Below, one piece after another: positions 32,840-41,051 of a stretch of DNA of 64,000 nucleotides. The stretch comes from Thalassobius sp002708925. Its GTDB lineage: Bacteria > Pseudomonadota > Alphaproteobacteria > Rhodobacterales > Rhodobacteraceae. The notes beneath the pieces were generated by a model. That model worked only from the letters and a program-made list of their open reading frames with translations. It searched no databases and was not told where the DNA came from. A program made the position numbers and the translations under genes. Position 1 is the stretch's first letter. Each line of letters starts with the position of its first letter. The stretch spans positions 434,001 to 498,000 of the forward strand of contig NZ_JBNAGJ010000001.1 in the NCBI RefSeq assembly GCF_049803795.1, read 5' to 3'.

Positions 32840-34198
32840 TCAGACGTTCAGCAGCAGGTGCTCCCGTTCCCAGGGGGAAATCACCTGCAAGAACTCTTCA
32901 TACTCGGTCCGTTTGATGATCGAGTAGACGCGCGCGAAATCCGGGTGCAGGATTTCATGCAGATCCGAGGCCCCATCGAACAGATCCAAGGCCTGGCCCA
33001 GCACGCGGGGGATGTCCTCGTCGCCGTCATAGGCATCGCCCTTGAACTGCTTGTCGGGGCGTTTGCCCTCCATCAGCCCCAGGAATCCACAAGCCAAAGA
33101 GGCCGCGATGCCCAGGTAGGGGTTGCAGTCCATCCCGGCCAGACGGTTTTCGACCCGCCGGGCCTTGGGGCCGGACAGTGGCACGCGAATCCCCGTCGTC
33201 CGGTTGTCCCGTCCCCATTCCAGATTGATCGGCGCGGCGTGGTCACGCACATACCGGCGATAGGAATTCACATAGGGCGCCAGCATCGCAATGGCCGAAG
33301 GCAGGTGGTTCTGCAAACCCGCGATAAAGTGGAAAAACGCATCCGTTTCCCCGCCCTGCGGCCCCGAAAAGATGTTCGAGCCATCCTCAAGGCTCAGGAT
33401 CGAGTGGTGGATATGCATGGCGCTGCCCGGCTCGTCCGCGATCGGTTTGGCCATGAAAGTGGCAAAGCAATCGTGGCGCAGCGCGGCCTCGCGGATCAGC
33501 CGCTTGAAGTAGAACACCTGATCGGCCAGCGCCACCGGATCGCCATGCAGCAGGTTGATTTCCAGCTGGCCGGCGCCGCCTTCCTGGGTGATGCCGTCGA
33601 TCTCCAGGCCCATGGCCTCGGCGAAATCATAGATGTCGTCAATGACCGGGCCAAACTCGTCCACGGCGGACATCGAGTACGCCTGACGCGCCGCCGCCGG
33701 ACGACCGGAACGGCCCATCATCGGCTCGATTTTCTTGGCCGGGTCGATGTTGCGCGCCACCAGGTAGAATTCCATTTCCGGCGCGACGACGGGTTCCCAC
33801 CCCTGTTCGCGGTAAAGATTGACCACGCGTTTCAGCACATTCCGCGGGGCATAGGGGATCGGCTCGTCCTTGCGGTCATAGGCATCGTGGATCACCTGCA
33901 AGGTCCAGTCTCCGGTCCAGGGGGCGGCGGTGGCGGTGGACATATCGGGGCGCAGCATCATGTCGCGCTCGATAAAGCCCTCCTCGCCGGCGGCCTCGCC
34001 CCAATCGCCGGTGATGGTCTGGAAATAGATCGAGTCCGGCAGGTGAAAATAGTCCTGCTTTTCGAATTTTGACGCCGGAACCGCCTTGCCGCGTGCAATG
34101 CCCGGCAGGTCCGAGATGATACACTCGACCTCGTCCAGGCGCCGTTCCGCCAGGTAGGCTTGCGCCGCTTCGGGGAGTGTTTTGATCCAGTTGCTCAT
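32840..34198 (-). CDS. Glutamine synthetase family ligase 1 (PuuA-like)
   Basis: A 452-residue protein of the glutamine synthetase family. The metal and nucleotide motifs are present: APEMEFYLV, GAGQLEINLLHGDP, GSAMHIHHSI, WGRDNRTTGIRVP and AGMDCNPYLGIAAS. It resembles the gamma-glutamyl-amine ligases (PuuA, GlnT-like) rather than true GlnA: it lacks the GlnA adenylylation region and is shorter than usual. It would attach glutamate to an amine such as putrescine at the cost of ATP. It overlaps the amidotransferase gene by 4 nt. Confidence 0.87.
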   Translation of the reverse strand: MSNWIKTLPEAAQAYLAERRLDEVECIISDLPGIARGKAVPASKFEKQDYFHLPDSIYFQTITGDWGEAAGEEGFIERDMMLRPDMSTATAAPWTGDWTLQVIHDAYDRKDEPIPYAPRNVLKRVVNLYREQGWEPVVAPEMEFYLVARNIDPAKKIEPMMGRSGRPAAARQAYSMSAVDEFGPVIDDIYDFAEAMGLEIDGITQEGGAGQLEINLLHGDPVALADQVFYFKRLIREAALRHDCFATFMAKPIADEPGSAMHIHHSILSLEDGSNIFSGPQGGETDAFFHFIAGLQNHLPSAIAMLAPYVNSYRRYVRDHAAPINLEWGRDNRTTGIRVPLSGPKARRVENRLAGMDCNPYLGIAASLACGFLGLMEGKRPDKQFKGDAYDGDEDIPRVLGQALDLFDGASDLHEILHPDFARVYSIIKRTEYEEFLQVISPWEREHLLLNV

Positions 34199-34875
34199 AT
34201 CTTCTCTCCCTTCAGGACGCGGGCCATTTGCTGACCGATTTCCCCCCCGTCGACGGGGGCCTCCAACGCTGCGGTAGCCTGGGTGATCAAGTCATCAGGC
34301 ACCACGCCGGGCGCGCGATGTTCCAGCAGGACACGGATTTCCGTGGCGGTGAATTCAGGATGGGGCTGCAGCGTCAGAATATTGTCGCCGATCGCCAGAA
34401 CCGCATTCTCGCAGAAGTCATTTGATCCCAGAACCCGCGTGTTTTCAGGCAGTTCCACCACCTGATCCTGGTGCCAGGCGTTCAGCTGCACCTGGCGTCC
34501 GTTCAGATCATAGCTTTGCCGGCCCGTGGCCCAGCCGCCCTCGAACTTGACGACTTTCCCGCCCAGAGCCTGCGCGATGATCTGATGCCCAAAGCAGACC
34601 CCGACCATCGGACGCCCGGCATCGCGAATGGCGCGGATCAGCGTTTCCAGCGGGGGGATCCAGGGGTGATCTTCATAGGCACCATGTTTGGATCCGGTGA
34701 TCAGCCAGGCATCGGCGGCCTCGGGGCCCGAGGGAAACTGGCCGTCCACCACCTCCCATGTTTCAAAGGTAAACCCGTGCCCGTCCAGCAGACGCCGGAA
34801 CATGGCCGCGTAATCCCCCGAGGTTTCCATCATCTGATCGGGCACATGGCCCGTTTGCAGGATGCCGATTTTCAT
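34195..34875 (-). CDS. Class I glutamine amidotransferase domain protein
   Basis: A 226-residue GATase with the catalytic triad visible: Cys94 in GVCFGHQ, His172 and Glu174 in LQPHPEF. In PuuD-type pathways such a protein hydrolyses the gamma-glutamyl bond after oxidation (for example gamma-glutamyl-GABA to GABA and glutamate). Its nucleophile segment, GVCFGHQ, is closer to the GMP-synthase-like subgroup than to E. coli PuuD, so the exact substrate is uncertain. It overlaps the ligase gene start, implying coupled translation. The other ligase gene stops 74 nt upstream. Confidence 0.83.
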   Translation of the reverse strand: MKIGILQTGHVPDQMMETSGDYAAMFRRLLDGHGFTFETWEVVDGQFPSGPEAADAWLITGSKHGAYEDHPWIPPLETLIRAIRDAGRPMVGVCFGHQIIAQALGGKVVKFEGGWATGRQSYDLNGRQVQLNAWHQDQVVELPENTRVLGSNDFCENAVLAIGDNILTLQPHPEFTATEIRVLLEHRAPGVVPDDLITQATAALEAPVDGGEIGQQMARVLKGEKI

Positions 34876-34949
34876 AAGTCACCATTGTCGTTGATGGCAG
34901 GACTGTATCCCTGCCGCCCTGAAGGAACAAGTTGCGGAACCCGCCGGGA

Positions 34950-36290
34950 TCACACCGTATCCAGGTAGATGTCCACCCGCTCTTCCGGGGTCAGATCGTC
35001 CATGTAGCGCAGCTCTTGCCTTTTGGTCAGCACAAGGTTGCGGATCATCTCGGGGGTGAAAATGCGCTTGATAACGTCACTGTTTTCAAAGGCATCAATG
35101 GCCGTGCCCCATTTGTCGGGGATGTGCGGCAGGTCCAGCGCATAGGCATTGCCCGAGATCGGTTCGGGCGGCGAGAGCTTGTCCTCGATCCCGGTCAGCG
35201 CCGCGCCCAGAATGGCCGTCAGCAGCAGATAGGGGTTCACATCGCCGCCCGCGACCCGGTGTTCCAGCCGCCGCGCCTTGGGGCTGCCCGAGGGCACGCG
35301 AATGGCCGAGGTCCGGTTCTCATAGGCCCAGCTGATCCCCGTCGGCGCGTGGGCGCCCGGCACCATCCGGTCATAGCTGTTCCAATGCGGGGCAAAGATC
35401 AGCGTGCTGTCGTGCATGGCGCGCATACAGCCCGCGATCGCGTGATGCAGCATATCCGTGCCCTTGGGGCCGCCATCGTCAAAGACGTTATTGCCATCCT
35501 TGTCGATCAGCGAAAAATGCGTGTGCAGGCCCGATCCGGCGTAGTCATCATAGGGTTTGGCCATAAAGGACGCCGCGAACCCGTGGCTGCGCGCCAGCCC
35601 CTTGACCAGCATCTTGAACAGCCAGGCGTCATCGGCGGCGCGCAGGGCGTCATCGCAATGCATCAGGTTGATTTCGAACTGGCCCAGCCCGGCCTCGGAA
35701 ATGGCGGTGTCGGCGGGGATGTCCATTTCCTCGCAGGCGTCATAGAGATCGGTGAAAAAGCTGTCGAACGCATCCAGCGCGCGGATCGACAGGGTTTCGG
35801 CCGCCTTGCGCCGTTTGCCGGACCGGGGGCTGATCGGCACGCTCAGGTCGCGGCCCGAGTCGTCGATCAGGAAGAATTCCATCTCCATTGCCACGACGGG
35901 GGTCAGGCCGATGGCTTTGTAGCGTTCGACAATGGCGCGCAGGGCGTGGCGGGGGTCGCCCTCGTAGGGGCGGCCGTCCTCGCGATACATCCACAGCGGC
36001 AGCAGGGCGGTGGGCGCCGACAGCCAGGGCATGGGCATAAAGCCCCGCTCGGTCGGGCGCAGCACGCCATCGGCGTCGCCGCTGTCAAAAACCAGGGGGC
36101 TGTCTTCGATGTCCTCGCCCCAGATGTCCAGATTCAACACGGACATGGGAAAGCGCGTCCCGTCCTCGACCACCTTATCGGCAAAGCGGGTGGGCACACG
36201 TTTGCCGCGCGCCTGTCCGTTCAGATCTGCCGCGGCCACGCGGATGGTACGCACTTCGGGGTGCTTTCTCAGCCAGTTGTACATTTTCAT
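34950..36290 (-). CDS. Glutamine synthetase family ligase 2 (PuuA-like paralogue)
   Basis: A 446-residue second glutamine-synthetase-family protein, clearly paralogous to the neighbour but diverged: AMEMEFFLIDD, GLGQFEINLMHCDD, GSGLHTHFSLID, WAYENRTSAIRVPSG and AGGDVNPYLLLTAILG. Two such ligases around one amidotransferase suggest either two substrates or a heteromeric enzyme. The ATG at 36290 is used because the upstream in-frame residues are not conserved-looking and carry no ribosome site. It has a 186-nt upstream region containing two 12-bp palindromes (see regulatory entries), so it probably begins its own transcript. Confidence 0.86.
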   Translation of the reverse strand: MKMYNWLRKHPEVRTIRVAAADLNGQARGKRVPTRFADKVVEDGTRFPMSVLNLDIWGEDIEDSPLVFDSGDADGVLRPTERGFMPMPWLSAPTALLPLWMYREDGRPYEGDPRHALRAIVERYKAIGLTPVVAMEMEFFLIDDSGRDLSVPISPRSGKRRKAAETLSIRALDAFDSFFTDLYDACEEMDIPADTAISEAGLGQFEINLMHCDDALRAADDAWLFKMLVKGLARSHGFAASFMAKPYDDYAGSGLHTHFSLIDKDGNNVFDDGGPKGTDMLHHAIAGCMRAMHDSTLIFAPHWNSYDRMVPGAHAPTGISWAYENRTSAIRVPSGSPKARRLEHRVAGGDVNPYLLLTAILGAALTGIEDKLSPPEPISGNAYALDLPHIPDKWGTAIDAFENSDVIKRIFTPEMIRNLVLTKRQELRYMDDLTPEERVDIYLDTV

Positions 36291-36381
36291 GTTTCGATGA
36301 GGCCGTTCCCACAAGCCAGACGCAAGCGATTCTTGCATCTCAAACGCTTGGGGACCATGCCCTTGGTCCCTGTTTGTTAAC

Positions 36382-36393
36382 TTTTGATCAAAA
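36382..36393. promoter_or_regulatory. Operator-like palindrome, proximal copy
   Basis: TTTTGATCAAAA is a perfect 12-bp palindrome about 92 nt upstream of the ligase 2 start. It shares the TTTGATCAAA core with a second palindrome exactly 75 bp away and lies in an AT-rich pocket in otherwise GC-rich DNA. Confidence 0.55.
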
Positions 36394-36456
36394 TATTTGC
36401 GTCAAACAGTGGCTGCAAACTCCGAAACGTATATGGAGTTCCCCTGCGTCCGAATA

Positions 36457-36468
36457 ATTTGATCAAAT
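36457..36468. promoter_or_regulatory. Operator-like palindrome, distal copy
   Basis: ATTTGATCAAAT is a perfect 12-bp palindrome centred 75 bp from the proximal one. Two sites with this spacing could be bridged by a repressor or activator. It is 9 nt from the permease stop, still in the intergenic region. A weaker relative (ATTTGATCATTT, 10 of 12) is at 39868-39879 before the transporter ATPase gene. Confidence 0.55.
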
Positions 36469-36476
36469 ATTGGATA

Positions 36477-37283
36477 CTACCGGATCAACCTTGGACGCAA
36501 GCGAATTTTGCGGCGATGTTGCTGCGGCAGATGCCGGTTCAGCCGATGATTGATCCATCCGAACAGCCCGATCACGATCAGCGTCAACAGGATGAAATAG
36601 CCCGCGAAGATCGGGTAGGGCACGAAGGGGTTGAAGGTTTTCTCGGCAAAATAAGAGGCATAATACAGCGCGTCCCCCTTCTGCCGCCATGCCGGAAAAC
36701 TCGAGAAAAACACAAGCGCCGTCGCGTGGAACAGAAAGATCGCCTCGTTCGTGTAGGCCGGCCAGGCCAGGCGCAGCATGGTGGGCCAGGTGATGCGGCG
36801 GAACTTGTTCCAGCCGCTGAACCCATAGGCGTCCGCGGCCTCGGTGTCACCTTTGGGAATGGAGCGCAGCGCGCCATAGAAAATCTCGGCCGAATAGGCG
36901 GCGGTGTTGAAAAACAGCACCATCAATGCGCCCAGCCAGGCGTCGGTGAAGGGCGCAAAGATCGGGACGACTTTCTTCAATGACAGGAACAGGAAGTAGC
37001 CAAAGAAGAACTGGATGAACAGGGGCGAGCCTCGGAACACAAAGATGAACCAGGTGGCCGGTGTGCGCAGCCAGGGCAGGGCCGAATTCTTGGCCACCGC
37101 CAGCGCGGTTGCCAGAAAGAACCCCGCCAGCAGCGCCAGAACGCCGAAATAGATGTTCCACAACATCCCCGAGCCGATCAGCGTGAACTGGTGACACAGG
37201 GTGAAATCGGTCTTGGGCAGCAGGCGCTCTCCGATTCCGATCGAGCGCAGGCCGTAATCCTGAATGGTTTGCCAGCAGCTCAT
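36477..37283 (-). CDS. Polar amino acid/amine ABC transporter permease (HisM/ArtM type)
   Basis: A 268-residue inner-membrane permease of the His/Glu/Gln/Arg family, with about five membrane segments (WNIYFGVLALLAGFFLATAL, WFIFVFRGSPLFIQFFFGYF) and the EAA loop visible as EAADAYGFSGWNKFRRITWPTML, which contacts the ATPase. RGSPLFIQ is typical of the family. The ATG at 37283 is used; it overlaps the companion permease gene by 4 nt. The substrate is likely the amine or amino acid processed by the neighbouring enzymes. Confidence 0.9.
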   Translation of the reverse strand: MSCWQTIQDYGLRSIGIGERLLPKTDFTLCHQFTLIGSGMLWNIYFGVLALLAGFFLATALAVAKNSALPWLRTPATWFIFVFRGSPLFIQFFFGYFLFLSLKKVVPIFAPFTDAWLGALMVLFFNTAAYSAEIFYGALRSIPKGDTEAADAYGFSGWNKFRRITWPTMLRLAWPAYTNEAIFLFHATALVFFSSFPAWRQKGDALYYASYFAEKTFNPFVPYPIFAGYFILLTLIVIGLFGWINHRLNRHLPQQHRRKIRLRPRLIR

Positions 37284-38164
37284 GCCTCGGCCCTCCGCAT
37301 GGCTTCTCCGGCGGCGGTGGCCTGACCGTGGGACAGGCGGCGCATCAGACGTTCCAGCACCAGCTCGGACACACGGGTAAAGCCCAGATAGAACACCAGC
37401 AGCCCCAGGAAATACCACATGCGCCAGTCAGGATGCGGATAATCGGTAAAGCGCGGCGTTTTCGAGGCGCCCAGCTCGCGCGCCCAATAGACGATATCCT
37501 CGACCCCCAGCAGGAACAGCAGGGGCGTGGCCTTGATCAGCACCATCCACAGATTCGACAGGCCCGGCAGCGCATAGACCCACATCTGCGGCACCAGAAT
37601 ACGCCAGAAAGCCTGCCGCTTTGTCATGCCATAGGCATAGGCGGTTTCCATCTGCGCATGGGGCACGGCGCGCATGGCTCCGAACAGGACATTGGCGGCA
37701 AAGGCCCCAAACACGATGGCAAAGGTCAGCACGGCCAGCGCAAAGCCATAGACCTCGTGCACCCATTGCGGGGCCGAGCCCAGCGGCAGTTTGGCCGCAG
37801 AACAGACAACGAAATCATTGCCCTGGCGGATCGGCTGGTCCCAATCGGGGCACAGAACCTGATGGCGCAGCCATTCAAACCCCTGATCCAGCGCGATCAC
37901 GAAGAACAGGAAAAACGCGATGTCCGGCACCCCGCGCACGACCGCGATATAGATCTTGCCCAGCCAGCGCAGCGGCGCGACATGCGATTTGGCCGCGCTT
38001 GCTCCGGCAAAGCCAAAGGCCAGCGCCACCGGAGCCGTAATCGCCAGCAGCAGCAGCACCGTGCCCAGCGAATAGAACAGCATCATATGCTTGGTGGTGG
38101 TCAGATAGCAGCTTAGCCAGGTCAGGCCGGACAGCGTATCGGGGTCAGTGCAATAGGGAAACAT
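37280..38164 (-). CDS. Polar amino acid/amine ABC transporter permease (HisQ type)
   Basis: A 294-residue companion permease with membrane segments at the start (MLFYSLGTVLLLLAITAPVA) and the VRGVPDIAFFLFFVIAL motif; the EAA loop is METAYAYGMTKRQAFWRIL. It is slightly longer than usual HisQ-type permeases, with a long periplasmic loop (residues about 105-135, containing two Cys). It starts 56 nt after the binding-protein gene and overlaps the next permease. Confidence 0.9.
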   Translation of the reverse strand: MFPYCTDPDTLSGLTWLSCYLTTTKHMMLFYSLGTVLLLLAITAPVALAFGFAGASAAKSHVAPLRWLGKIYIAVVRGVPDIAFFLFFVIALDQGFEWLRHQVLCPDWDQPIRQGNDFVVCSAAKLPLGSAPQWVHEVYGFALAVLTFAIVFGAFAANVLFGAMRAVPHAQMETAYAYGMTKRQAFWRILVPQMWVYALPGLSNLWMVLIKATPLLFLLGVEDIVYWARELGASKTPRFTDYPHPDWRMWYFLGLLVFYLGFTRVSELVLERLMRRLSHGQATAAGEAMRRAEA

Positions 38165-38220
38165 CGTCAGATCCGGTCAGGGCAGGGGCGTGATCGCCCC
38201 CACCCAAGAGTATTGGGCGA

Positions 38221-38934
38221 TCAGAAGGTTTCGCCGATTTTCCACTTCACGATCAGCGCGTTCAGCGTGCCGTCATCCTTCATCGACTGGATCGCGGCGT
38301 CGAATTTGTCACGCAGGGCGCTGTCGGATTTGCGGATGCCCATGCCGACACCGCCGCCGATCAGCTCTTCTTTTTCCAGGAAAACCAGCTGGTCGCTGGC
38401 TTCGACCTGATCGAGCAGGCTGGCTTTGTCGGCCAGGGTGGCGTCGGCCTCGCCGTTCAGGACGGCGGCCAGGGCCTCGTCCACGGTCGAGAATTCAACC
38501 AGCTGCGCGCCCGCGGCGGCCACGAACGAGGCCTGGATCGTGTTGGCCTGCGCCGCAATCACGGCGGTGGTGACATCCACATCCGCGCTGAGCGCCGCAT
38601 AGGCCGAGGGGTCGGGCTGGGTGTAGGCCTGGGTAAAGTCGATCTTTTCCTTGCGCTCGTCGGTGATCGACATGCCGGCAATGATGGTGTCATAGTTGCC
38701 CGAGACCAGGTTCGGAATGATCGAATCCCATTCGTTGGTGACCCATTCGCAGGTCAGCTCGGCGCGTTTGCACAGCTCGTCGCCCAAGTCGCGCTCAAAG
38801 CCCGCAACCTCGCCATTATCGTCCAGATAGTTGAAGGGGGCATAGGCGCCCTCGGTGCCCATCCGGATGGTGTCGGCGGTGGCAATGCCAGCGGTCAGGG
38901 CCAGCGCGGCGGTGGTCAGGATCAGTTTTTTCAT
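38221..38934 (-). CDS. Periplasmic substrate-binding protein, family 3
   Basis: A 237-residue binding protein with a signal peptide (MKKLILTTAALALTAGIATA) cleaved before DTIRMGTEGAYAPFNY, the common family 3 start. NGEVAGFERDLGDEL, VSGNYDTIIAGMSIT and RKEKIDFTQAY are the usual ligand-pocket segments; the Arg and Asp positions of lysine/arginine/ornithine binding proteins appear retained, so a basic amino acid, opine or polyamine-like ligand fits. It sits between the ATPase and permease genes. Confidence 0.92.
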   Translation of the reverse strand: MKKLILTTAALALTAGIATADTIRMGTEGAYAPFNYLDDNGEVAGFERDLGDELCKRAELTCEWVTNEWDSIIPNLVSGNYDTIIAGMSITDERKEKIDFTQAYTQPDPSAYAALSADVDVTTAVIAAQANTIQASFVAAAGAQLVEFSTVDEALAAVLNGEADATLADKASLLDQVEASDQLVFLEKEELIGGGVGMGIRKSDSALRDKFDAAIQSMKDDGTLNALIVKWKIGETF

Positions 38935-38972
38935 GGTTCACTCCCGTGGTTAGAAATCGGTGCCGGCGGGCG

Positions 38973-39761
38973 TCACAGATGCGACGTGACCGACAGGAAT
39001 TGTTGCAGGCGTTCGGATTTGGGGCTGCCAAAGAGCGTGCCCGGCGCGCCTTCTTCTTCGATCCGGCCCTGGTGCAGAAACACGACATGGCTGCTGACAT
39101 CATGGGCCATTTTCATATCGTGGGTGACGATCAGCATGGTGCGCCCCTCGGCGGCCAGATCCTTGATGACCTTCACGACTTCTTGTTCCAGTTCGGGGTC
39201 CAGGGCGCTGGTGGGTTCGTCAAACAGGATCGCCTCGGGCTCCATGCACAGGGCGCGGGCGATGGCGGCGCGCTGCTGCTGACCGCCCGACAATTGCGCC
39301 GGGTAGACATCGCATTTGTCGCCGATCCCGACCTTGTCCAGATAGCGGCGGGCGGCGGCCTCGACCTCGGCCTTGTCGCGGCCCAGAACGGTGACGGGGG
39401 CCTCCATCACGTTTTCCAGAATTGTCATATGGGCCCACAGGTTGAACTGCTGGAACACCATGGACAGGTTGGTACGGATGCGCAGCACCTGCGCCGGATC
39501 GCCCGGATGGCGAGCGTGCCCCTGACCTTTCCACAGGACGGGCTCGCCCTTGAACAGAATCTCGCCTTCCTGGCTGTCCTCCAGCAGGTTGGCGCAGCGC
39601 AGAATCGTGGATTTCCCGGACCCCGACGAGCCAATCAACGAGACAACATCCCCCCGATGCGCGGTGATATCCACGCCCTTCAGGACTTCCAGCGCGCCAT
39701 AGGCTTTGTGCAGCCCCCGAATTTCGATGACTGGAGCGTTTTCGGACACTTCCGACCCCAT
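38973..39761 (-). CDS. ABC transporter ATP-binding protein (HisP/GlnQ type)
   Basis: A 262-residue ABC ATPase for polar amino acid uptake. Walker A is GSSGSGKST at 44-52, the Q-loop is VFQQFNLWAHMT, the signature is LSGGQQQR, Walker B is ILFDEPTSALDPE, and the H-loop is VTHDM. It is the first gene of the transporter operon, ahead of the binding protein and the two permeases. A weak copy of the TTTGATCAAA palindrome is about 110 nt upstream. Confidence 0.95.
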   Translation of the reverse strand: MGSEVSENAPVIEIRGLHKAYGALEVLKGVDITAHRGDVVSLIGSSGSGKSTILRCANLLEDSQEGEILFKGEPVLWKGQGHARHPGDPAQVLRIRTNLSMVFQQFNLWAHMTILENVMEAPVTVLGRDKAEVEAAARRYLDKVGIGDKCDVYPAQLSGGQQQRAAIARALCMEPEAILFDEPTSALDPELEQEVVKVIKDLAAEGRTMLIVTHDMKMAHDVSSHVVFLHQGRIEEEGAPGTLFGSPKSERLQQFLSVTSHL

Positions 39762-39867
39762 TTTTTGTTTTTATTGGGTTTAGTAGGTCGAAAAATGGGG
39801 ACGCGTGCAATGATCAAAGCGGTGAAAATCATCCAGAAACGGCACGATTGACCCTAAGTCATCAGGA

Positions 39868-39879
39868 ATTTGATCATTT
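39868..39879. promoter_or_regulatory. Degenerate TTTGATCAAA-type site before the transporter operon
   Basis: ATTTGATCATTT matches the distal palindrome at 36457-36468 at 10 of 12 positions. It lies about 107 nt upstream of the ATPase start, in the intergenic region between the TerB gene and the transporter operon, and may indicate co-regulation with ligase 2. Confidence 0.3.
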
Positions 39880-39912
39880 CTGAGCGCGCCACGCTGCGTC
39901 GGCGGTGTCGGC

Positions 39913-40353
39913 TTAGGGCCTGGTCTCGATTCGCTGGCGCGCCAGAGCGCTGTCACGGTCATTGATTCCCAGCAGATTGGCGACCAGCCGCAACAGCGCG
40001 TTTTCAGCGTCATCGCGGGTGCCGTCGGCCAGAACCACGGCCCAGAGCGCCTCGATCACGGCGGTGCGGTCCTCGTAGGCGACGGCGTCCTTGATCGCGC
40101 GGGTGAAACGAACGGTGTCGGGGGCCTCGGATTCCAGGGTCTCGGCTTGCGCCAGCAGTTCCTGCGTGGCGGCGGTCTCCAGCCCGTAGCGATCGGCGGC
40201 AATGGTCAGGATGCGCGCGCGCTCGGCGCTGTCGAAATGCCCATCCGAGCGGGCCACCCGCACCAGCAGGGCCATCAGCGCCAGCCGCGCATCGGAATCG
40301 GGCAGGCGAGACGGAGAGGGCTGGGTGAGGCGTTTCAGAAAATCAGCAAACAT
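39913..40353 (-). CDS. TerB-family protein, copy 2
   Basis: A 146-residue helical protein of the TerB/tellurite-resistance-like fold (COG3793-like): LMALLVRVARSDGHFDSAER, then AIKDAVAYEDRTAVIEALWA and VLADGTRDDAENALLRLVAN. The two acidic DG/DGT loops resemble the metal-binding sites of TerB. It begins at 40353 (MFADFLKRL) rather than the upstream ATG because the N-terminus then aligns with the paralogue. It follows that copy by 36 nt. No ter operon is present, so tellurite resistance is not implied. Confidence 0.8.
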   Translation of the reverse strand: MFADFLKRLTQPSPSRLPDSDARLALMALLVRVARSDGHFDSAERARILTIAADRYGLETAATQELLAQAETLESEAPDTVRFTRAIKDAVAYEDRTAVIEALWAVVLADGTRDDAENALLRLVANLLGINDRDSALARQRIETRP

Positions 40354-40389
40354 GCCCCTGCATATAGGGGCTGAATGCGGCGCTGCCAA

Positions 40390-40863
40390 TCATTGATCAT
40401 CCGCGGCGCGGCGCTGGACCTGCTCGATGGTGTGCACGGCGGCAACGCGGGCCTGAAGACTGTCGGCCTCGGACAGGCCAAGCGCGGTCCGGGCGCTTTC
40501 GACCACGCTCAGCTCTTCGGGGCGTTCTTGCCCGTCGGACAGGGCGACCTCCCACATGGTTTCCAGGGCCCCCAGCCGGTCATCGAAATCCACCCCCTCG
40601 CGGATCATTTCCGAAAACACATCCATATGGGGGGCGTGTTCCTCCATTTTTTCGCACACGGCGCGCATTTTGGCCGCCTCAACCGGGTTCAGATCATAGA
40701 GCCGCTGGAAAATCCGGTCGATGCGCTGGATTTCCTTCACGTTGTAATTGCGGTCGGATTTGGCCACGCGCACCAGCAAAGCGCCCAGGGCCAGTTTTTC
40801 ATCTGGCTCGGGTAACGCGTTGGATTTACTGGCTTTGAGCGCGCGAAACAGGTGTGAGAACAT
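40390..40863 (-). CDS. TerB-family protein, copy 1
   Basis: A 157-residue protein, a paralogue of the next gene: LALGALLVRVAKSDRNYNVKEI and MWEVALSDGQERPEELSVVES match the corresponding segments of copy 2, while the N-terminus MFSHLFRALK is similar to MFADFLKRL. The tandem arrangement indicates a local duplication that has since diverged. Cytoplasmic, no membrane segments. Function unknown. Confidence 0.8.
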   Translation of the reverse strand: MFSHLFRALKASKSNALPEPDEKLALGALLVRVAKSDRNYNVKEIQRIDRIFQRLYDLNPVEAAKMRAVCEKMEEHAPHMDVFSEMIREGVDFDDRLGALETMWEVALSDGQERPEELSVVESARTALGLSEADSLQARVAAVHTIEQVQRRAADDQ

Positions 40864-41051
40864 GGTTTCACGCTACGCCAAGAAACGATTCCCGCAAAAG
40901 AAAAGACAGGTCAGGGCGCAACAGGGCCGGGATTTTGTGACAAAGGCGCGACAGTTGGATTGCCTCATCCCGGCCACATTTCGTCCGCAAAATCTGCACC
41001 AAGGCTCAATACAACCTTAAGAGATGAGAGGCACCAGTAGGAGTTCGGGCA

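Noticed and set aside
31610..34072. 820-residue plus-strand frame opposite the oxidase and ligase genes
   Set aside because: It spans two well-defined genes and their intergenic region on the other strand; composition is shadow-like and it has no ribosome site.
39913..40863. Tellurite resistance operon
   Set aside because: Only TerB-like genes are present, without terC, terD or terZ.
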